Shown: positions 22,346 through 34,953, counted from the stretch's first letter. The stretch is 64,000 bases of DNA from Taudactylus pleione (GCA_031769625.1 JAUIMM010000121.1:14070001-14134000), one strand, 5' to 3'. Notes: a model not told the origin generated them from the sequence alone. Program-made: numbers and translations.

Positions 22346-23475
22346 TATGTGTGTTGGCAACACGGGTGTGGATGGACACAGCACAACACTGAGCACAGTA
22401 GCAGCCACTGGAGTGTATGGACGGAGCACAGCACAGCCCTTGGACGGACACAGCACAGCCACTGGACGGACAGCACAGCCCCTGGATGGACTCAGAACAG
22501 CCCCTGGATAGCACAGCCTCTGGACGTACGCAGCACCGCCCATACAGTACAGCCGGAGTGAAGAAAATGGCACCAATCACCACGGGGTGGGCCTTATATG
22601 CAATTCAAAATCAGCGAGAATCCAACGCGGGATTGATGATGTTTTGCCTCGCTTTCGGATCCGAGTCAGGCGGGAAAACCCGAGCCCGACTCGGATCCGG
22701 TTAGTATTTGCAATGTTCGGGTGTGTTTCTGGTTCTCAAAGAACCGAACCCGTTCATCTCTAAGATTGAATCCACGTGAAACATAAATGAGGCTCATACC
22801 AGTCGTATATAGTAAGTAAAATGGGAACATTTACATGAATGAGTAAAAAGTCAAATATAAGTAGGGGTGTGCATCGGCCACTTTTTGTGTTTTGGTTTTG
22901 GATCTGGATCTTTCTTCATGATTTGGATCTGGATTGGTTTTGCCAAAACCACCCTTCCGTGTTTTGGGTTCTGGGTTTTGGATCTGTATTTCTTTTAAAA
23001 AAAGCATAAAAACAGCTAAAATCACAGAATTTGTGGGTTTTTCTGCTCCTATGCTATTATTAACCTCAATAACCTTAATTTCCACTCATTTCCAGTCAAT
23101 TCTGAACACCTCACAATAGTGTTTTTATGTCCAAAAGGTTGCACCGAGGTAGCTGGATGACTATGCTAAGCGACACGAGTGGGCGGCACAAACACGTGGC
23201 CCATCCAGGAGTGACACTGCAGTGGCAGACAGGATGGCAGTTTGAAAAACTAGGCCCCAAACAGTACATAATGCAAAGAAAAAAAAGAGGTGCAAGATGG
23301 AATTGTCCTTGGGCCCTCCCACCCACCCTTATGTTGTATAAACAGGACATTCACACTTTAACAAACCAATCATTTCAGCGCCAGGGTCTGCCACACGACT
23401 GTGGCTGAAATGATTGGTTCGTTTGGGCCCCCACAAAACAAGCTGGCAATTAATCTGTCCCTGCACAAACTGACT

Positions 23476-26400
23476 CTACGGAGGCAAGATGTCGTCCTCA
23501 TCCTCCTCATCCACCGATTCCTCACCCTCTTCAGTGTTGTGTATATCCTCATCCTCACAGAGTATTAATTCATTCCCGCTGGAATCCACCACCACAGGTC
23601 CCTCTGTACGTTCTGGAGGCTGGTCTCCCTGGAAGAGTTGATAATTAATTTTTATGAACATCATCATCTCCACATTTTGTGGAAGCAACCTCCTACTCCT
23701 TTCGCTGACAAGGTTCCCGGCTGCACTAAACACTCTTTCAGAGTACACACTGGAGGGGGGGCAACTCAGGTAAAATAGAGCCAGTTTGTACAGGGGCCTC
23801 CAAATTGCCTCTTTTTCCTGCCAGTACAGGTACAGACTGTATGACATGCCTACTTGGATGCTGTCACCGATGTAAACCTCCACCATTCTGTCAATGGTGA
23901 CAGTATCATATGCAGTGACAGTAGACATGACAGAAATTCTTGCCAGGTCCTTCAGTCCGGACCAGATGTCCAAACTTGATCCTGCCTGCCCTGCATCACC
24001 GCCAGCGGGTTGCTTAGGATACCTGAGTTTTTTCCTGGCAGCCCCAGTTGCAGGAGAATGTTTTCACCAGCAGGTCTTTGCACCTCTGCAGGCTTGTGTC
24101 GGCCGGAAAGAGAGACACCACATAGGCTTTGAACCTAGGATCGAGCACGGTGGCCAAAATGTAGTGGTCTGATTTCAACAGATTGACCACCCTGGAATCC
24201 TGGCAAAACAAATGAAGGGCTTCATCCACAAGTCCCACATGCCGAGTGGAATCGCTCCATCTTAGCTCTTTCTTCACTTTCTCCAGCTGCTTCTGCAAAA
24301 GCCTGATGAGGGGAATGACCTGACTCAAGCTGGCAGTATTTGAACTGACTTCATGTGTGGCAAGTTCGAAGGGCTGCAGAACCTTGCACAACACGGAAAT
24401 CATTCTCCACTGTGCTTGAGTCAAATGCACACCCCCTCCTTTGCCTATGTCATAGGTGGATGTATAGGCTTGAATGCCCTTTTGCTGCTCCTCCATCCTC
24501 TGAAGCATATAGAGGGTTGAGTTCCAACGCGTCACAACCTCTTGCTTCAGGTGATGGCGGGGCAGGTTCAAGAGTGTTTGCTGATGCTCCAGTCTTCGGC
24601 ATGCAGTCGCTGAATGGCGAAAGTGGGCAGAAAATTTTTGGGCCACCCAAAGCGTCTCCTGCACGCCCCTGTCGCTTTTCAGAAAATTCTGCACCACCAA
24701 ATTTATTCTGTGAGCAAAACATGGGACGTGCTGGAATTTGCCCAGATGTAATGCCCGCACAATATTGGTGGCGTTGTCAGATATCACAAATCCCCAGGAG
24801 AGTCTAAGTGGGGTAAGCCACTGTGCTATGATTTCCCAATTTCTCTAAGAGGTTGTCGGTGGTGTGCCTCTTACTGAAACTGGTGATACACAGTGTAGCC
24901 TGCCTTGGAACTAGCTGTGGTTTCTGAGATGCTGCTACTGGTGACGCTGCTGTTGTTGCTGCATAGGGTGATACATCTACCCAGTGGGCTGTCACAGTCA
25001 TATAGTCCTTAGTTTGCCCTGTTCCACGTGTCCACATGTCCGTGGTTCAGTGGACATTGGGTAAAACCGCATTTTTCAGGACACTGAGGACACTTTTTCT
25101 GACGTTTCTGTACAGTCTCGGTATCGCCTGCCTAGTGAGGTGGAATCTAGACAGTATTTGGAACCGGGGACACACTGCCTCCATCAATTGTCTAAATCCC
25201 ACTGCACTAATGGCGGATACCGGACGCCCGTCTAACACCAACATAGCAGTCAAGGCCTCAGTTATACATTTTGCTTCAGGATGACTGCTGTCGTACTTCA
25301 TCCTCCTCGCTAAGGACTGTTGGAGGGTCAATTGTTTAGTAAAAGTAGTGGTGTTCCTACTTCCTCTCTGGGAGGATGAACGACTCCCAGCAGCAACAGC
25401 AGCAGTAGGTGTAGCAATGCAGGATCCTCCGGAGGAATCCCAGATAGGAGAGTCAGTCATGCCAGTGACATGGCCTGCAGGACTACTTCCGATCCTGACT
25501 AAGGAGGAAATTGACGAGGAGGGAGTTGACGGTGTGGTTTGCAGGCGCTTGGATACAACAGGACGAAGGGACTTAGGTGTACCTGGACTGCTTACGGTCT
25601 TAGCCAAAGTTTCTGAACTTGACAGTAACTTTTTATGAACGCGCTGCAGGTGACGTATAAGGGAGGATGTTCCTAGGTGGTTAACGTCCCTACCCCTACT
25701 TATTTCACCTTTACATATGGTACATATGGCAAGACAGTTGTTGTCCAGATTTGGATAGAAATATTGCCAGACCAAAGATGTGGAATGTTTGGTCTTCTGC
25801 CCAAGCATGACCGTGATGGGCTTTTTCATCCCACAGACAACACTGTCTCCCCCGGAGCCTGATTTAAACAAACCACATCACCATCAGAATCCTCCTCGCC
25901 AACTTCCTCCTCAGTGCCAGCTACACCAGTATCCTCATCCTGTTGTACTTCAACAGTGTCATCTTCAATTTGCATATCAGCAAGTGGACTGCGGGTGCTC
26001 CTTCCAGCACCTGCAGATGGCGTGCAAATAGTAGAAAGAGCCACCTCTTCCCGTCCAGTGCTGGGAAGGTCAGGCATCGCAACCGCCACCACACTTGGTC
26101 TCTCCTTGGGGATTTGTGATATCTTCTTAGAATGCACAGTTCTTCACTGTGCTTTTGCCAGATTAACTCGTTTGATTTTTTTAGCGGGATGAGGGCTTCC
26201 ATCGTCATGTGAAGCTGAACCACTAGTCATGAACATAGGGAAAGACCTTAGCCGTTCCTTGCCACTCCATGTCGTAAATGGAATATTGACAAGTTTACGT
26301 TTCTCCTCAGATGATTTAAATGTTTTTTTTAAGGTCATTTTCCTGAACTTTGTAATTTGGGATTGTGTATGCCCTCTACTATGACATTGGACATCGGCCT

Positions 26401-26527
26401 TGGCAGACGACGTTGATGGCATGTTATCGTCTATGTCATGATTAGTGGCAGCAGCTTCAGCACTAGGAGGAAGTGGTTCTTGAACTTTCCCTATTTTATT
26501 TTTATCGGAGAAAGTTTGGTCCTCCAT
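23476..26527 (-). pseudogene. hAT transposase, BED zinc finger type (broken)
   Basis: Enzyme of cut-and-paste transposition. From the N-terminus: an acidic, serine-rich region (26527 to about 25830) with a TGA at about 26144; a BED-type zinc finger at about 25790-25620 (CTICK...HLGTSSLIRHLQRVH); a stop near 25047; then a catalytic RNase H-like region with ISDNATN, CFAHRINL and TRWNS (24787-24014); and the hAT C-terminal dimerisation domain (PLYKLALFYLSCPPSSVYSERVFSAAG, given here as separate motifs LALFYLSCPPSSV and SERVFSAAGN, 23973-23476). Shifts of frame near 25850, 24800 and 24000 show it is a pseudogene; one of these could be an old intron. Confidence 0.9.
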
Positions 26528-26639
26528 TTATGTTATATTGATATATATGTGCAGCTAAGGCGCACACAAACACAGAAAATATTTTTTTATTTTTGTTGTA
26601 GACTAGTGCACTTTGTGGGTTACACCACCCTTTAAGAAA

Positions 26640-27800
26640 TGAGCCAGCCGGCTCTTTACTTATGGGACACAGGTGCACGCTTGGCGCTGCTCCTTTGTTG
26701 ATGCACGTGCAGCTACAGTGCACACAATTCACAAAGACAGAAAAAAAAATAATAATTTTGTGGAGCGCACTTTGAGGGTTACAACACCCTATAACAGACA
26801 GACGCACGCTTGGCGCTGCTGCTTTGAGGATGCACTTAAAGTGCAGACAATTCAGAAACACAGAAGAAAATGTTTTTTTTGTTGGAGTGCACTTTGGGGT
26901 TACACCACCCTTTAACAGACAGACGCACGCTTGGCGCTGCTGCTTTGAGGATGCACGTACAGTGCACACAATTCACAAACACAGAAAAAAAAAAATATTT
27001 TTTGGAGTGCACTTTGGGGGTTACAGCACCTTTTAATGGACAAGCCAACCAGCCCTTTACTTATGACACAGGTGCACGCTTGGCGCTGCTCCTTTGTTGA
27101 TGGACGTGCGGCTACAGCTCACACAATTCACCAACACAGAAAATATTTTTTCATTTTGTTTGGAGTGCACTTTGGGGGTTACACCACCCTTTAACAGACA
27201 AGCCAGCAGGCCGTTTACTTATGATACAAGCACACGCTTGGCGCTACTTTGTTGATGCACGTGCGGTCACAGTGCACACAATTCACAAACACAGAAAATT
27301 ATTTTTTATTTTGTTTGGAGTGCACTTTGGGGCTTACACCACCCTTTAACAGACGAGCCAGCCGGCCCTTTACTTATGACAAAGGCGCACGCTTGGCGCT
27401 ACTTTGTTGATGCACGTGCGGCCACAGTGCACACGATTCACAAACACAGAAAATAATATTTTATTTTGTTTGGAGTGCACTTTGGGGGTTACAGCACCCT
27501 TTAACGGACAAGCCAGCTGGCCCTTTACTTATGGGACACAGGCGCACGCTTGGCGCTGCTCCTTTGTTGATGCACGTGCAGCCACAGTTCACACAATTCA
27601 CAAACACAGAAAATATTTTTTTATTTTGTTTGGAGTGCACTATGGGGGTTACAGCACCCTTTAACGGTCAAGCCAGCCGGCCCTTTACTTATGACACAGG
27701 CACACGCTTGGCGTTACTTTGTTGATGCACGTGCGGCTACTGCGCACACACTTCACAAACACAGAAAATAAAAAATTAAATTTTCGTTGGAGTGCACTTC
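26640..27800. repeat. Large tandem array upstream of hAT transposase
   Basis: Eight copies of a unit of 121-158 bp, tracked by CACGCTTGGCGCTGCT (at about 26676, 26805, 26926, 27075, 27233, 27388, 27545, 27703). Each unit also contains GTGCACACAATTCACAAACA, an A/T-rich block and GGAGTGCACTTTGGGGGTTA. The first units are shorter by loss of the GCCAGCCGGCCCTTTACTTA segment. It sits between the transposase start and the right terminus, where the promoter would be. Confidence 0.93.
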
Positions 27801-27829
27801 AGGGGAGTACCCCTGATGCACAGATCACC

Positions 27830-28130
27830 CCCTGGACAACACTACAGCACCCCTCTAGGACTACAGCCTTTATGGGACACTGCACAACACAGTCCAGCCA
27901 GCCCCTATAGACTTTGGAGTGGACACAGCCCCTATGACTGCAACTGACTGCACAACACAGCCCAGCCAGCCCCTATGACAGCAGCATAACACAGCCCAGC
28001 CAGCCCCTATGGACAACAGCAGCACAACACAGCCCAATCAGCCCCTATGGACTGAGTGGTCACAGACCCTATGGACAACAGCAGCACAACACAGCCCAGC
28101 CAGCCCTAGCTCCCACCCTCCCTCTTCACT
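27830..28130. repeat. CAGCCCAGCCAGCCCCTATG tandem repeat in hAT
   Basis: Degenerate copies of about 35-45 bp carrying ACAACACAGCCCAGCCAGCC and CCCTATGGAC. The same CACAGCC(C)-TGGAC character is seen at 22400-22530 in the related hAT fragment. Confidence 0.8.
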
Positions 28131-28346
28131 GTAGACAGCCGGAGTGAGAAATGGCGCCGACGCGGGGACCTTTTATAGAATCCAAAACCTGCGAGATCCG
28201 GAAGGCGGGTTGATGACGTTTTGCCTCGATTTCAGTTCCGAGTCAGGCAGGGAAAGTCGAGCCTGACTCGCATACAACTCGGATCGGGGGAGCTCGGGGG
28301 AGGTTTGGATTTCAGAAATCCGAACCCGCTCATCCCTAAATATAAG

Positions 28347-28905
28347 AGATAATTATATATAGAAGTTTTTTCTATCATCAGTCTCAAAGCACTTCACAGT
28401 TTTCAACAACATAACGGGATGACAGTAACTGCGGTCACTAGCAGTCATTTGCGTTACAAAATAAATTAGTTTTGAGTCTTCTTTTAAACACTGAGGGGCA
28501 TATTTATTATCATTTGCAGCCAGCAACAGAAGATAAAGATTCCTTATAGCTCAATAAGAAATCTTTATTCGTCCAGATAAACCATTTCTGAGTCACGGGG
28601 ACAAGAGCTCCGACTGGAGCCCGTCCCAGCAATCAGTAGGAAGTAAAGTGATAGCATTGCGATAATTTTATTCCCTGCTTTTCCTCTTCAGCGCCACTAC
28701 TGTACATGCACCGACAGATCACTGAGGAGGGATACTTCTGACCCCTTTCCGGAGAAAAATGCAGAAAGGAAGCCTATAGGCTACTATTGGATAACACAAT
28801 CCAGAGCTTAGTATATCCGGCAGCACAGTAGCCCTCATAGAAAGCTAGTAAGGCTGCTGATGCAGACCCTCCAACATGACCTGTTCCACCAGGTACACAA
28901 TGCTC
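28347..28905. other. Unassigned sequence
   Basis: Contains a GGGGCATATTTATTATCA phrase at about 28496 that resembles the end of the MITE at 61285-61751, but no matching second end was found. Confidence 0.35.
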
Positions 28906-28908
28906 TAC

Positions 28909-29024
28909 TCCTGGACTTCCCACTTAATTTATGATTGCAGTCACCTGTGTTGAACCGACTAATTGAAAAGAAGCAAGTTTTTAACACAGGTGACTGCAAT
29001 CATAAATTAAGTAGGAAATCCAGG
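28909..29024. mobile_element. 116-bp foldback MITE
   Basis: Two arms of about 46 bp (TCCTGGA.TTCC.ACTTAATT and AATCATAAATTAAGT mirrored) around a 24-bp loop. Almost the entire element folds into one hairpin. Confidence 0.82.
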
Positions 29025-29101
29025 AACCATGCCAAATATCTTCATATTTGTGGTACTTAATATTTGCACAAAATATACTGAAAATATACTTTCATAAATA
29101 T

Positions 29102-29260
29102 GGGGTCTATTTACTAAGCATTGGATGGAGATAAAGTGAACTGAGATAAAGTACCAGCCAATCAGTTCCTAACTGCCATTTCGCCAACTGTGTTTTTAAT
29201 ATAAATAGGAGCTGGTTGGTTGGTACTTTATCTCCATCCAAGGCTTAGTAAATAGACCCC
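29102..29260. mobile_element. Palindromic MITE (GGGGTCTA..ACTAAGC family)
   Basis: Ends GGGGTCTATTTACTAAGC and its complement; arms include GGAGATAAAGTACCA(G/A)CCAA. A second copy is at 38960-39119 and a third, interrupted by a hAT, at about 53727-54130. Confidence 0.8.
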
Positions 29261-29633
29261 TATGTCCTTTAAGATAGCAGCCACATCTGACAGAGGAGGA
29301 GAAGGGGTCTTTAATATGGAACAGCTTGGTAATACCCTGAGATGGTGAAGGACTTTGTACTGGGTAACTTTAGTTTCCTTATCCTGGAACTTTAAAGAAA
29401 ATGTACAGTGAAATCAGGTATTAAAAGTTTTCTTTTTTTTTTAAATAGAGGTTCTGTTCACTTAGATCTGTTCATTTGGATCAGTAAAAGGTCAGGAATA
29501 CCACCTAATTTCTGTGGGACAGTCCGTATTTGAGAGCTTTGTTCTGCTGTCATAATAGACCAGACAATTGGGAGGAATGTGCGGTTGTCAATGGGTGTTA
29601 AGAGGGGCATGGGAGATGGTTAATGTGCAGCCT
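29261..29633. other. Unassigned sequence
   Basis: AT-rich, no recognised element, array or gene. Confidence 0.35.
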
Positions 29634-30463
29634 AAAGCTGGATACACACTGACAGATATATTGGTCGATCAATTGATCAGCCAATATATCTAGTGCCCGT
29701 CGGCCAGTGTGTACCAGCGATATGTCTGTGAACGACGTCATGACGTCTCTCCCATAATGCAGAACTGGCCAGCCCAGGAGGTCGGAGGAGCGGTTGGCGG
29801 TGGCAGGAGCCGGAGCGGGGATTCAGGTGTTTTGGTTTTTATTATTACGTGTATCTACTGAGAGCCACTGCATCGGGAGGCACTTCTAATGGGGGACTAC
29901 TACTGGGGGCGCTATATAAGGGACACTGCATAGGGGGTACCACTACTGGGGGCACTATATAAGGGGCTTACTACTGCCCATGGGGGCACATGGGGCACTG
30001 CACAGGGGGGACCACTACTGGGGGCACTGTATAAGGGGCACTGCACAGGGGGGATCACTACTGGGGGCACTACTGGAGGACTGCATAAGGGGGACCACTC
30101 CTGGGGCACAAGGGGCTTTGCACGGGGGGACAACTACTGGGAACACTGCATAGGGGGGATCACTACTGGGAGCAATGTATAAGGGGCACTACTGTGGGCC
30201 TGCATAAGAGGGACCACTACTGGGGGTACTGTATAAGGGGCACTACTGGGGGGACTGCATTATGCTGCATATTGAATGGGAAGGACTGATCCCAGTGACA
30301 AGAAAGGTGTATGTATCATGGTTATGGCTTTTTCCATGAGACCGCAGCCCCTTAATTTTTTTGGGCACGCGCAACAATATGCATGGGGGCACAAAAAAAT
30401 ATATTCGCTTACCAAAACATGTGGGCTAGGGCCGGCCCTGGCTAGATGTGTACCCACCTTAAC
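29634..30463. mobile_element. Small DNA element split by a hAT fragment
   Basis: AAGCTGGATACACACTGACAG at the left and the complement of AAGGTGGGTACACATCTAG at the right look like diverged terminal repeats, with an internal GATATATTGG...CCAATATATC hairpin at 29660-29694. Between them lies a piece of the minisatellite hAT family: it shares GACGTCATGACGTCTCTCCC with 19445-19464 and ends GGCCGGCCCTG, a hAT-like terminus; its left terminus is missing. Confidence 0.5.
29885..30260. repeat. Minisatellite, same unit as 19590-20400
   Basis: GGGGGCACT(A/G)TATAAGGGG and ACCACTACTGGGGGC units of about 27-31 bp, the same repeat as in the hAT at 18936-20550 but shorter and differently arranged. Confidence 0.88.
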
Positions 30464-30956
30464 ATGCATGCTCTTCGGAAGGTGGAGGGGACAGTGGCCA
30501 CACCCCCACCCTGATCAGCTTACCTCAAGATTTTGGATGTATAGTAAAAATTATTCTGTAGTACAGCCAGGCTAGCCAGTGTAGGGAGGATACAAACGTG
30601 TGGATTCACCCCAGCATATCCCTATCTTGTGCTATATATGTGCTTTTCACATCCAATTTCAAATACAAAATGTCATGTTGGCAAAATGATAAACTCTCAT
30701 CATCTCACACTAGAATATGCAGTGGTGAAGAGGACCCTCCTAGTTCTAGGCACCTTTCCATCCGATCTTGTAAGGTATTGTATAACTATGCAGAGACAGA
30801 GTGTATAAAATATATTTGTTACTTAACAAGTAGTGACCTTTCACAACAGAAGGAGTATCATGATAACATTATGGACAAGTTTAATTAACATAATTATAGC
30901 TCCATGTTGATTTGCATAATATATTAGGGTCACCTTTATGCTAGTAGATAATCTTC
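30464..30956. other. Unassigned sequence
   Basis: No terminal repeats, arrays or domain-bearing frames seen. Confidence 0.35.
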
Positions 30957-31466
30957 ATGCCGTCAAATCCCAGGGCCACTACTCTCTGCTCATTCTCCTT
31001 AACACCATGGACCACCATCTTCTCCGGTAAATCCATCATTCTCTCAGTCTACATGACACTGCCTTCTTCCTGGCTGTCCTCCTTAGTCTCTGGTCGCTCT
31101 TTCTCTGTCTCTTTTCATTACTCCACTTTTCCCTATCCTCCCCTACCAATTGGTGTCCCCCTAGGTCCCCTTCTATTCTGTTTACTCTTCCTCTGTAGGT
31201 GTGCTTATCAGCTCTCTTTCTTCTCCACTATTATCTCTATGCTGATGGTACTCTAATGTACCTCTTCTACCCCAGACTGTCTCCTTCACTCCTCACTCGT
31301 ATAGCCAGACATCTATCCTATTTCCTTTTGGATGTCACAGGCCGTTTAAAAATGTAACATGTCTAAGACTGAGATAATCATCTTCCTCCCCTCCCAAATC
31401 CACTCACCTCCCTCACTTTCATGGACAACCTCACCAACTCATGTATACCTCAAGTCTGCATTCTTA

Positions 31467-31689
31467 GGAGTCAATCCTATTCTGTGCGAAGGGTGCGATG
31501 TGCTGTTGCAATGGTGTTAAAACGTCGGCACATCGCACCCTTCGCAGCCCGACTCGACCCTGAATTCGACAAACTTTGTTCCCCTATGGGGCTGCAAGCA
31601 AAATTTGGCGAATCCGCGCTGCCGTAAAGTGCGCCCATTGCCGTGCTGACTCGCACTGGCGAGATCATCGCATGGAATAGGATTGAGAG
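31467..31689. mobile_element. Harbinger-type MITE with TTA duplication
   Basis: Terminal repeats TCAATCCTATTC and GAATAGGATTGA; TTA on both sides (31464-31466, 31690-31692). An internal hairpin carries GAAGGGTGCGATGTGC and its complement. It lies inside the LINE remnant. Confidence 0.82.
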
Positions 31690-32003
31690 TTAGCATTGAC
31701 TATCCTCTCCGTCAAACCTCACATTCAGTCTCTTTCCCAGTCTTGTCGCTTCCAATTTAGAAATATATCCAGGTTCTGACCCTTTCTCACTCAAGAGGCA
31801 AAATAGACTTTTCTCCACTCACTGGTCATCTCTAGACTGGACTAGTGTAACCTTCTCTTATCTGGCCTACCTAACACCTGCCTCGCTCGTTCCCGATCTA
31901 TTTTCAATGTTGCTGCTAAAATTTTCTTCCTCTGTAAATAAAATGCTACTGCCTCCCCTCTCCACCAGACCCTACACTGTCTCCCCTTTCCCTTCAGAAC
32001 ACA

Positions 32004-32593
32004 GGGCCTGATTCAGAGCCGGACGCTATTTGCGCTCGCTCATTCAGAAAAAGGGGCCGGATATTTAAATAGAGCACTCGCTCTTTGCGGTCTGTTGACG
32101 CCTCTATGTCTGAACGAGCGAACGAAACATGCGCTTGCTATTTTTTAAAAAACGCCCCCTGGTCGCTCACATCCTACGTCATCTCTGCTATTTATTAGAT
32201 TAATCGAGTACATTGAAAGGCGTATGAACTGCTCGCAGTGCTTGTGGTAGGATTTTCCAACCGCAATCATGCGAACAGTTCAGGCTAAGAAACAACCAAG
32301 TGACGTGGTCGATGACGCTGCTTTGTTAATTATGCACACCCTTAAAACGCCCATTTGGCACGCCTGCGTTCGGATCTCCACTCCCTGTTTTCAAGCACCT
32401 TCCCCTGTTACCACCCACAAACGCCTCATTCTGTCACTCAAATTAGCAGGCATTCGCTATTTTGCGAGCACACAATTTCCGACCGCAATGACTGGTTCGC
32501 GCATGCGTATTACAACCCATACGCATGCGCAGTTGTGCGAACATCGCTCGGAGCGAACGAACGGCCGCTTACGAGCGGCTCTGAATCAGGCCC
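32004..32593. mobile_element. Harbinger-type MITE with ACA duplication
   Basis: Starts GGGCCTGATTCAGAGCCG and ends CGGCTCTGAATCAGGCCC; ACA on both sides (32001-32003, 32594-32596). It interrupts the LINE and shares interior blocks with 36376-36973 and 21731-22345, in the opposite orientation to the former. Confidence 0.9.
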
Positions 32594-33449
32594 ACAATTC
32601 AAACTCCTCACACATCTAAAATGCCTTCACCCAATCCTCTCCCCACTACATCACCAGCTTTTTCTCCTTCAATACTCCAACCCACCCACTTTGCTCAGTT
32701 GACGACTTCTGCCTCTCCTCCCAACTGATTACCTCCTCCCTCTAAGATTTTTGCTTCTGCTGCTACCCACCACTGGAAATTACCTCTCAAAACTTATTTC
32801 TATAATAAAGCCTTACAGCTCTCATCCTAACGCACTCTCATGAGCAGTACCCTCTTACCTTATATGCTTTTCCCTCCCTCACTTACACCATCATCTCCTT
32901 CCCAACAACAGAACCAAACTTTTGCATTCCGCTAGTGCTGATTCATGGGTAATATGACTGCATATGCAAAACTGTTTCTTTAACTTGTATCCTGTGTTCT
33001 ACGATGTTATGTACTGTAATTCTTTTGCCGTTTTTTTTTATTTATTTGCACTGTGTCTGCTTTGTACTTTGTGCGGAGCTACCGACACCTTGTGGCACCA
33101 TATAAAGGATAATAATAATAATAATAATAATAACAACAGATGACTATTGTTATATTGTGCCTGGGTATAACAGGGCGAGCTTTACTCTTTAGTGTAAAGT
33201 TATTTTCATATTTTGAAGGATTCCGTTTGTCTCATCTTCATCTAAGAGGAGAAACCTTGATATAATATAACATTAGCTCATTATTTAATAACGAAGGTTA
33301 GGATGTTTTTGGTAAACTATAATTAATTTCACTTTATCTGTAAAACTTTAACTTGTCTTAATGGCAGGCCTAGTTCTTTGTTAATCATCATCTTTTCCTG
33401 GAATTTCCTGTGAACTTTTTTAACAGTAACTGCTTCTGTGTTGGGTACA

Positions 33450-33680
33450 GCATAGCTCCCAACATTGACCTGCCGCTAATTGGGACCCATTGTGATTATC
33501 TCACATTGGGGTATAGTTAAGTCACATGGTTGCATGGACACACTATGTGTGGAAGTGCCACATCGAATGCGGGCAACACTGGTGAGGGGACACATCTCAC
33601 AATTTTCTGGCAGTCAGGGCAATGGTAGCGACTGGCAGGACGACAAGACAGACCCCGCGAATCGGGGCAGTTGGGAGTTC
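33450..33680. mobile_element. Small DNA element with CTCCCAAC termini
   Basis: CATAGCTCCCAAC at the left and the complement, GTTGGGAGTTC, at the right. This terminus is common on vertebrate hAT-type MITEs. The flanking 33136-33449 is AT-rich and unassigned. Confidence 0.5.
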
Positions 33681-33837
33681 AGGTACCACTTTAGCCAGTT
33701 TAACATTGGATTTTCAGGAGAAAAAAAAACAGTAAAATGATTTTTGCCTATAACTATTACTTAAGTTGACAGCTCCTACACCTGCTGTGAATAATAATTT
33801 TTTTGGAATGAGAAGTGATTTAAAGGGAATGGGATTG

Positions 33838-34226
33838 AAATGCTGGCGATGGATGCCCGACAGGATCAAGATCCCGACAGGGGCAGGTATGTAACCCTAA
33901 CCCTCCCTTAGTGGTGCCTAAACCTAACCATCCTCCTTAGTACCTAACCCTAACCCCACCCAAACTGCTCCCTAAACCTAACACTCCTGGGGGGGTGCCT
34001 AACCCTAACCTCTCCCTGGGGGTGCCTAACCCTAATCCCCCTCCCTCAAAACCTAACCTCGCTAGACTCTCTAATCCTAACCCTCCCCTAGGGCTAACAC
34101 TACGCTAAGGGCGCCCCAGACTTACCTTAGTTCAGAATGGTGTCCTCGGGATTATGATAGATGTCTATCATAAATCCCTAGCCGGCATTCCGCTGTCTGG
34201 ATTGTGACCACTACATGACTACAGTA
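33838..34226. mobile_element. CCCTAA-rich MITE
   Basis: GATGCCCGACAGGATC-like left side, GTAACCCTAACCCTCCC and GTGCCTAA(C/A)CCTAACC repeats in the middle, GCCGGCATTCCG at the right. Same family as 17425-17922, opposite orientation. Ends approximate. Confidence 0.6.
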
Positions 34227-34945
34227 CATCCCGGTTTAAAGACATTGATGCTTTAAAATTTATTTTGAACCATTTTATGAGTAGTGTTGATGTGTTCATT
34301 GGTGGGTTTTTATGTCTGAAAATGCAGGAAGATGTACGTAGTCACGGAGAACACTGACTCTGATGACCAATCTACACAATTAACATTGACAATTTTCACA
34401 GAGAAAAGTGAAATGGAGCAACAGTGTAAATAAATGTTGTCATACAAACTTTCAATTAAACAATTCAGAACCCAAAAATCAAGCGATTAAAGGTAATACC
34501 CCTTTATCAAGCTGAACCAATCCTGAAGTGTAATGGTGCCCGCACCGCATCTGCCCATGGTGACATGCGCCGCCATGGCACAATTGATGATGTGCCACAC
34601 AGCAGAATGGATGATGTACTCTCTTTGCATCATGGGGCATACCGCGCATAACATCATGACGACTTGTCTCCAATCCAAGAGAAGCGGAGCTGCTCGGCCT
34701 TGCCAGTAAAGAGAAAAAGAACAGATTTAGAGAAGAAGAATATAGGAAAAATAAAATAAAAATGGAGGAGCAGGTTAGAAAGAAAGAAGATAAAATTAAA
34801 TTTCGATTTGTAGGTCCTTAGGTAGCAGGAGATAAGAAATATAGCATTTATTTAGTGACAAGATCTCCCCAACTCGAGTGTGGAGATCTACTACAATATG
34901 TTTTGTTTTAAGCAACTAGCAGTATTTAGATGCTTTCATATATTG
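34227..34945. other. Unassigned AT-rich sequence
   Basis: No supported gene or repeat; a mid-GC patch at 34540-34640 has no recognised domain in any frame. Confidence 0.35.
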
Positions 34946-34953
34946 ACTTATAC

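Larger units (their letters stand above)
20735..22762. mobile_element. Right-hand fragment of a hAT related to 22862-28338
   Basis: The right end (about 22565-22762) matches about 28148-28338 of the larger hAT: AATGGC.CC, TTTTGCCTCG, CCGAGTCAGGC, GAACCCG(T/C)TCATC(T/C)CTA. The left part repeats the CCAACATGGCACATCTAGGA and GTGGCAGACAGGATGGCAG segment also found at 17965-18025. Two minisatellites and a MITE sit in between. No transposase remains. Confidence 0.65.
22862..28338 (-). mobile_element. hAT DNA transposon, near full length, dead
   Basis: Terminal inverted repeats TAGGGGTGTGC (left) and TAGGGATGAGC (right, reverse complement), flanked by a perfect 8-bp duplication AATATAAG (22854-22861 and 28339-28346). 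The 5,477-bp element encodes a BED-finger hAT transposase on the minus strand (23476-26527), now broken. Upstream of the gene, between it and the right end, lie two tandem arrays. The terminal base T instead of C is unusual among hATs but the TSD length fits. Confidence 0.92.
30957..33135 (+). pseudogene. Degenerate L2/CR1-like LINE, 3' part
   Basis: The 30957-31466 part translates, across stops, to a decayed non-LTR reverse transcriptase: GVPLGPLLF and, after a frameshift, YADGTLMY where active elements have YADD. The last third runs to CTTGTGGCACCATATAAAGG and an (AAT)n tail at 33108-33135, the typical 3' end of vertebrate L2/CR1-like LINEs. Two Harbinger-type MITEs (31467-31689, 32004-32593) interrupt it. 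Further 3' ends of similar type are at 47180-47945 and 57260-57412. Confidence 0.7.
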
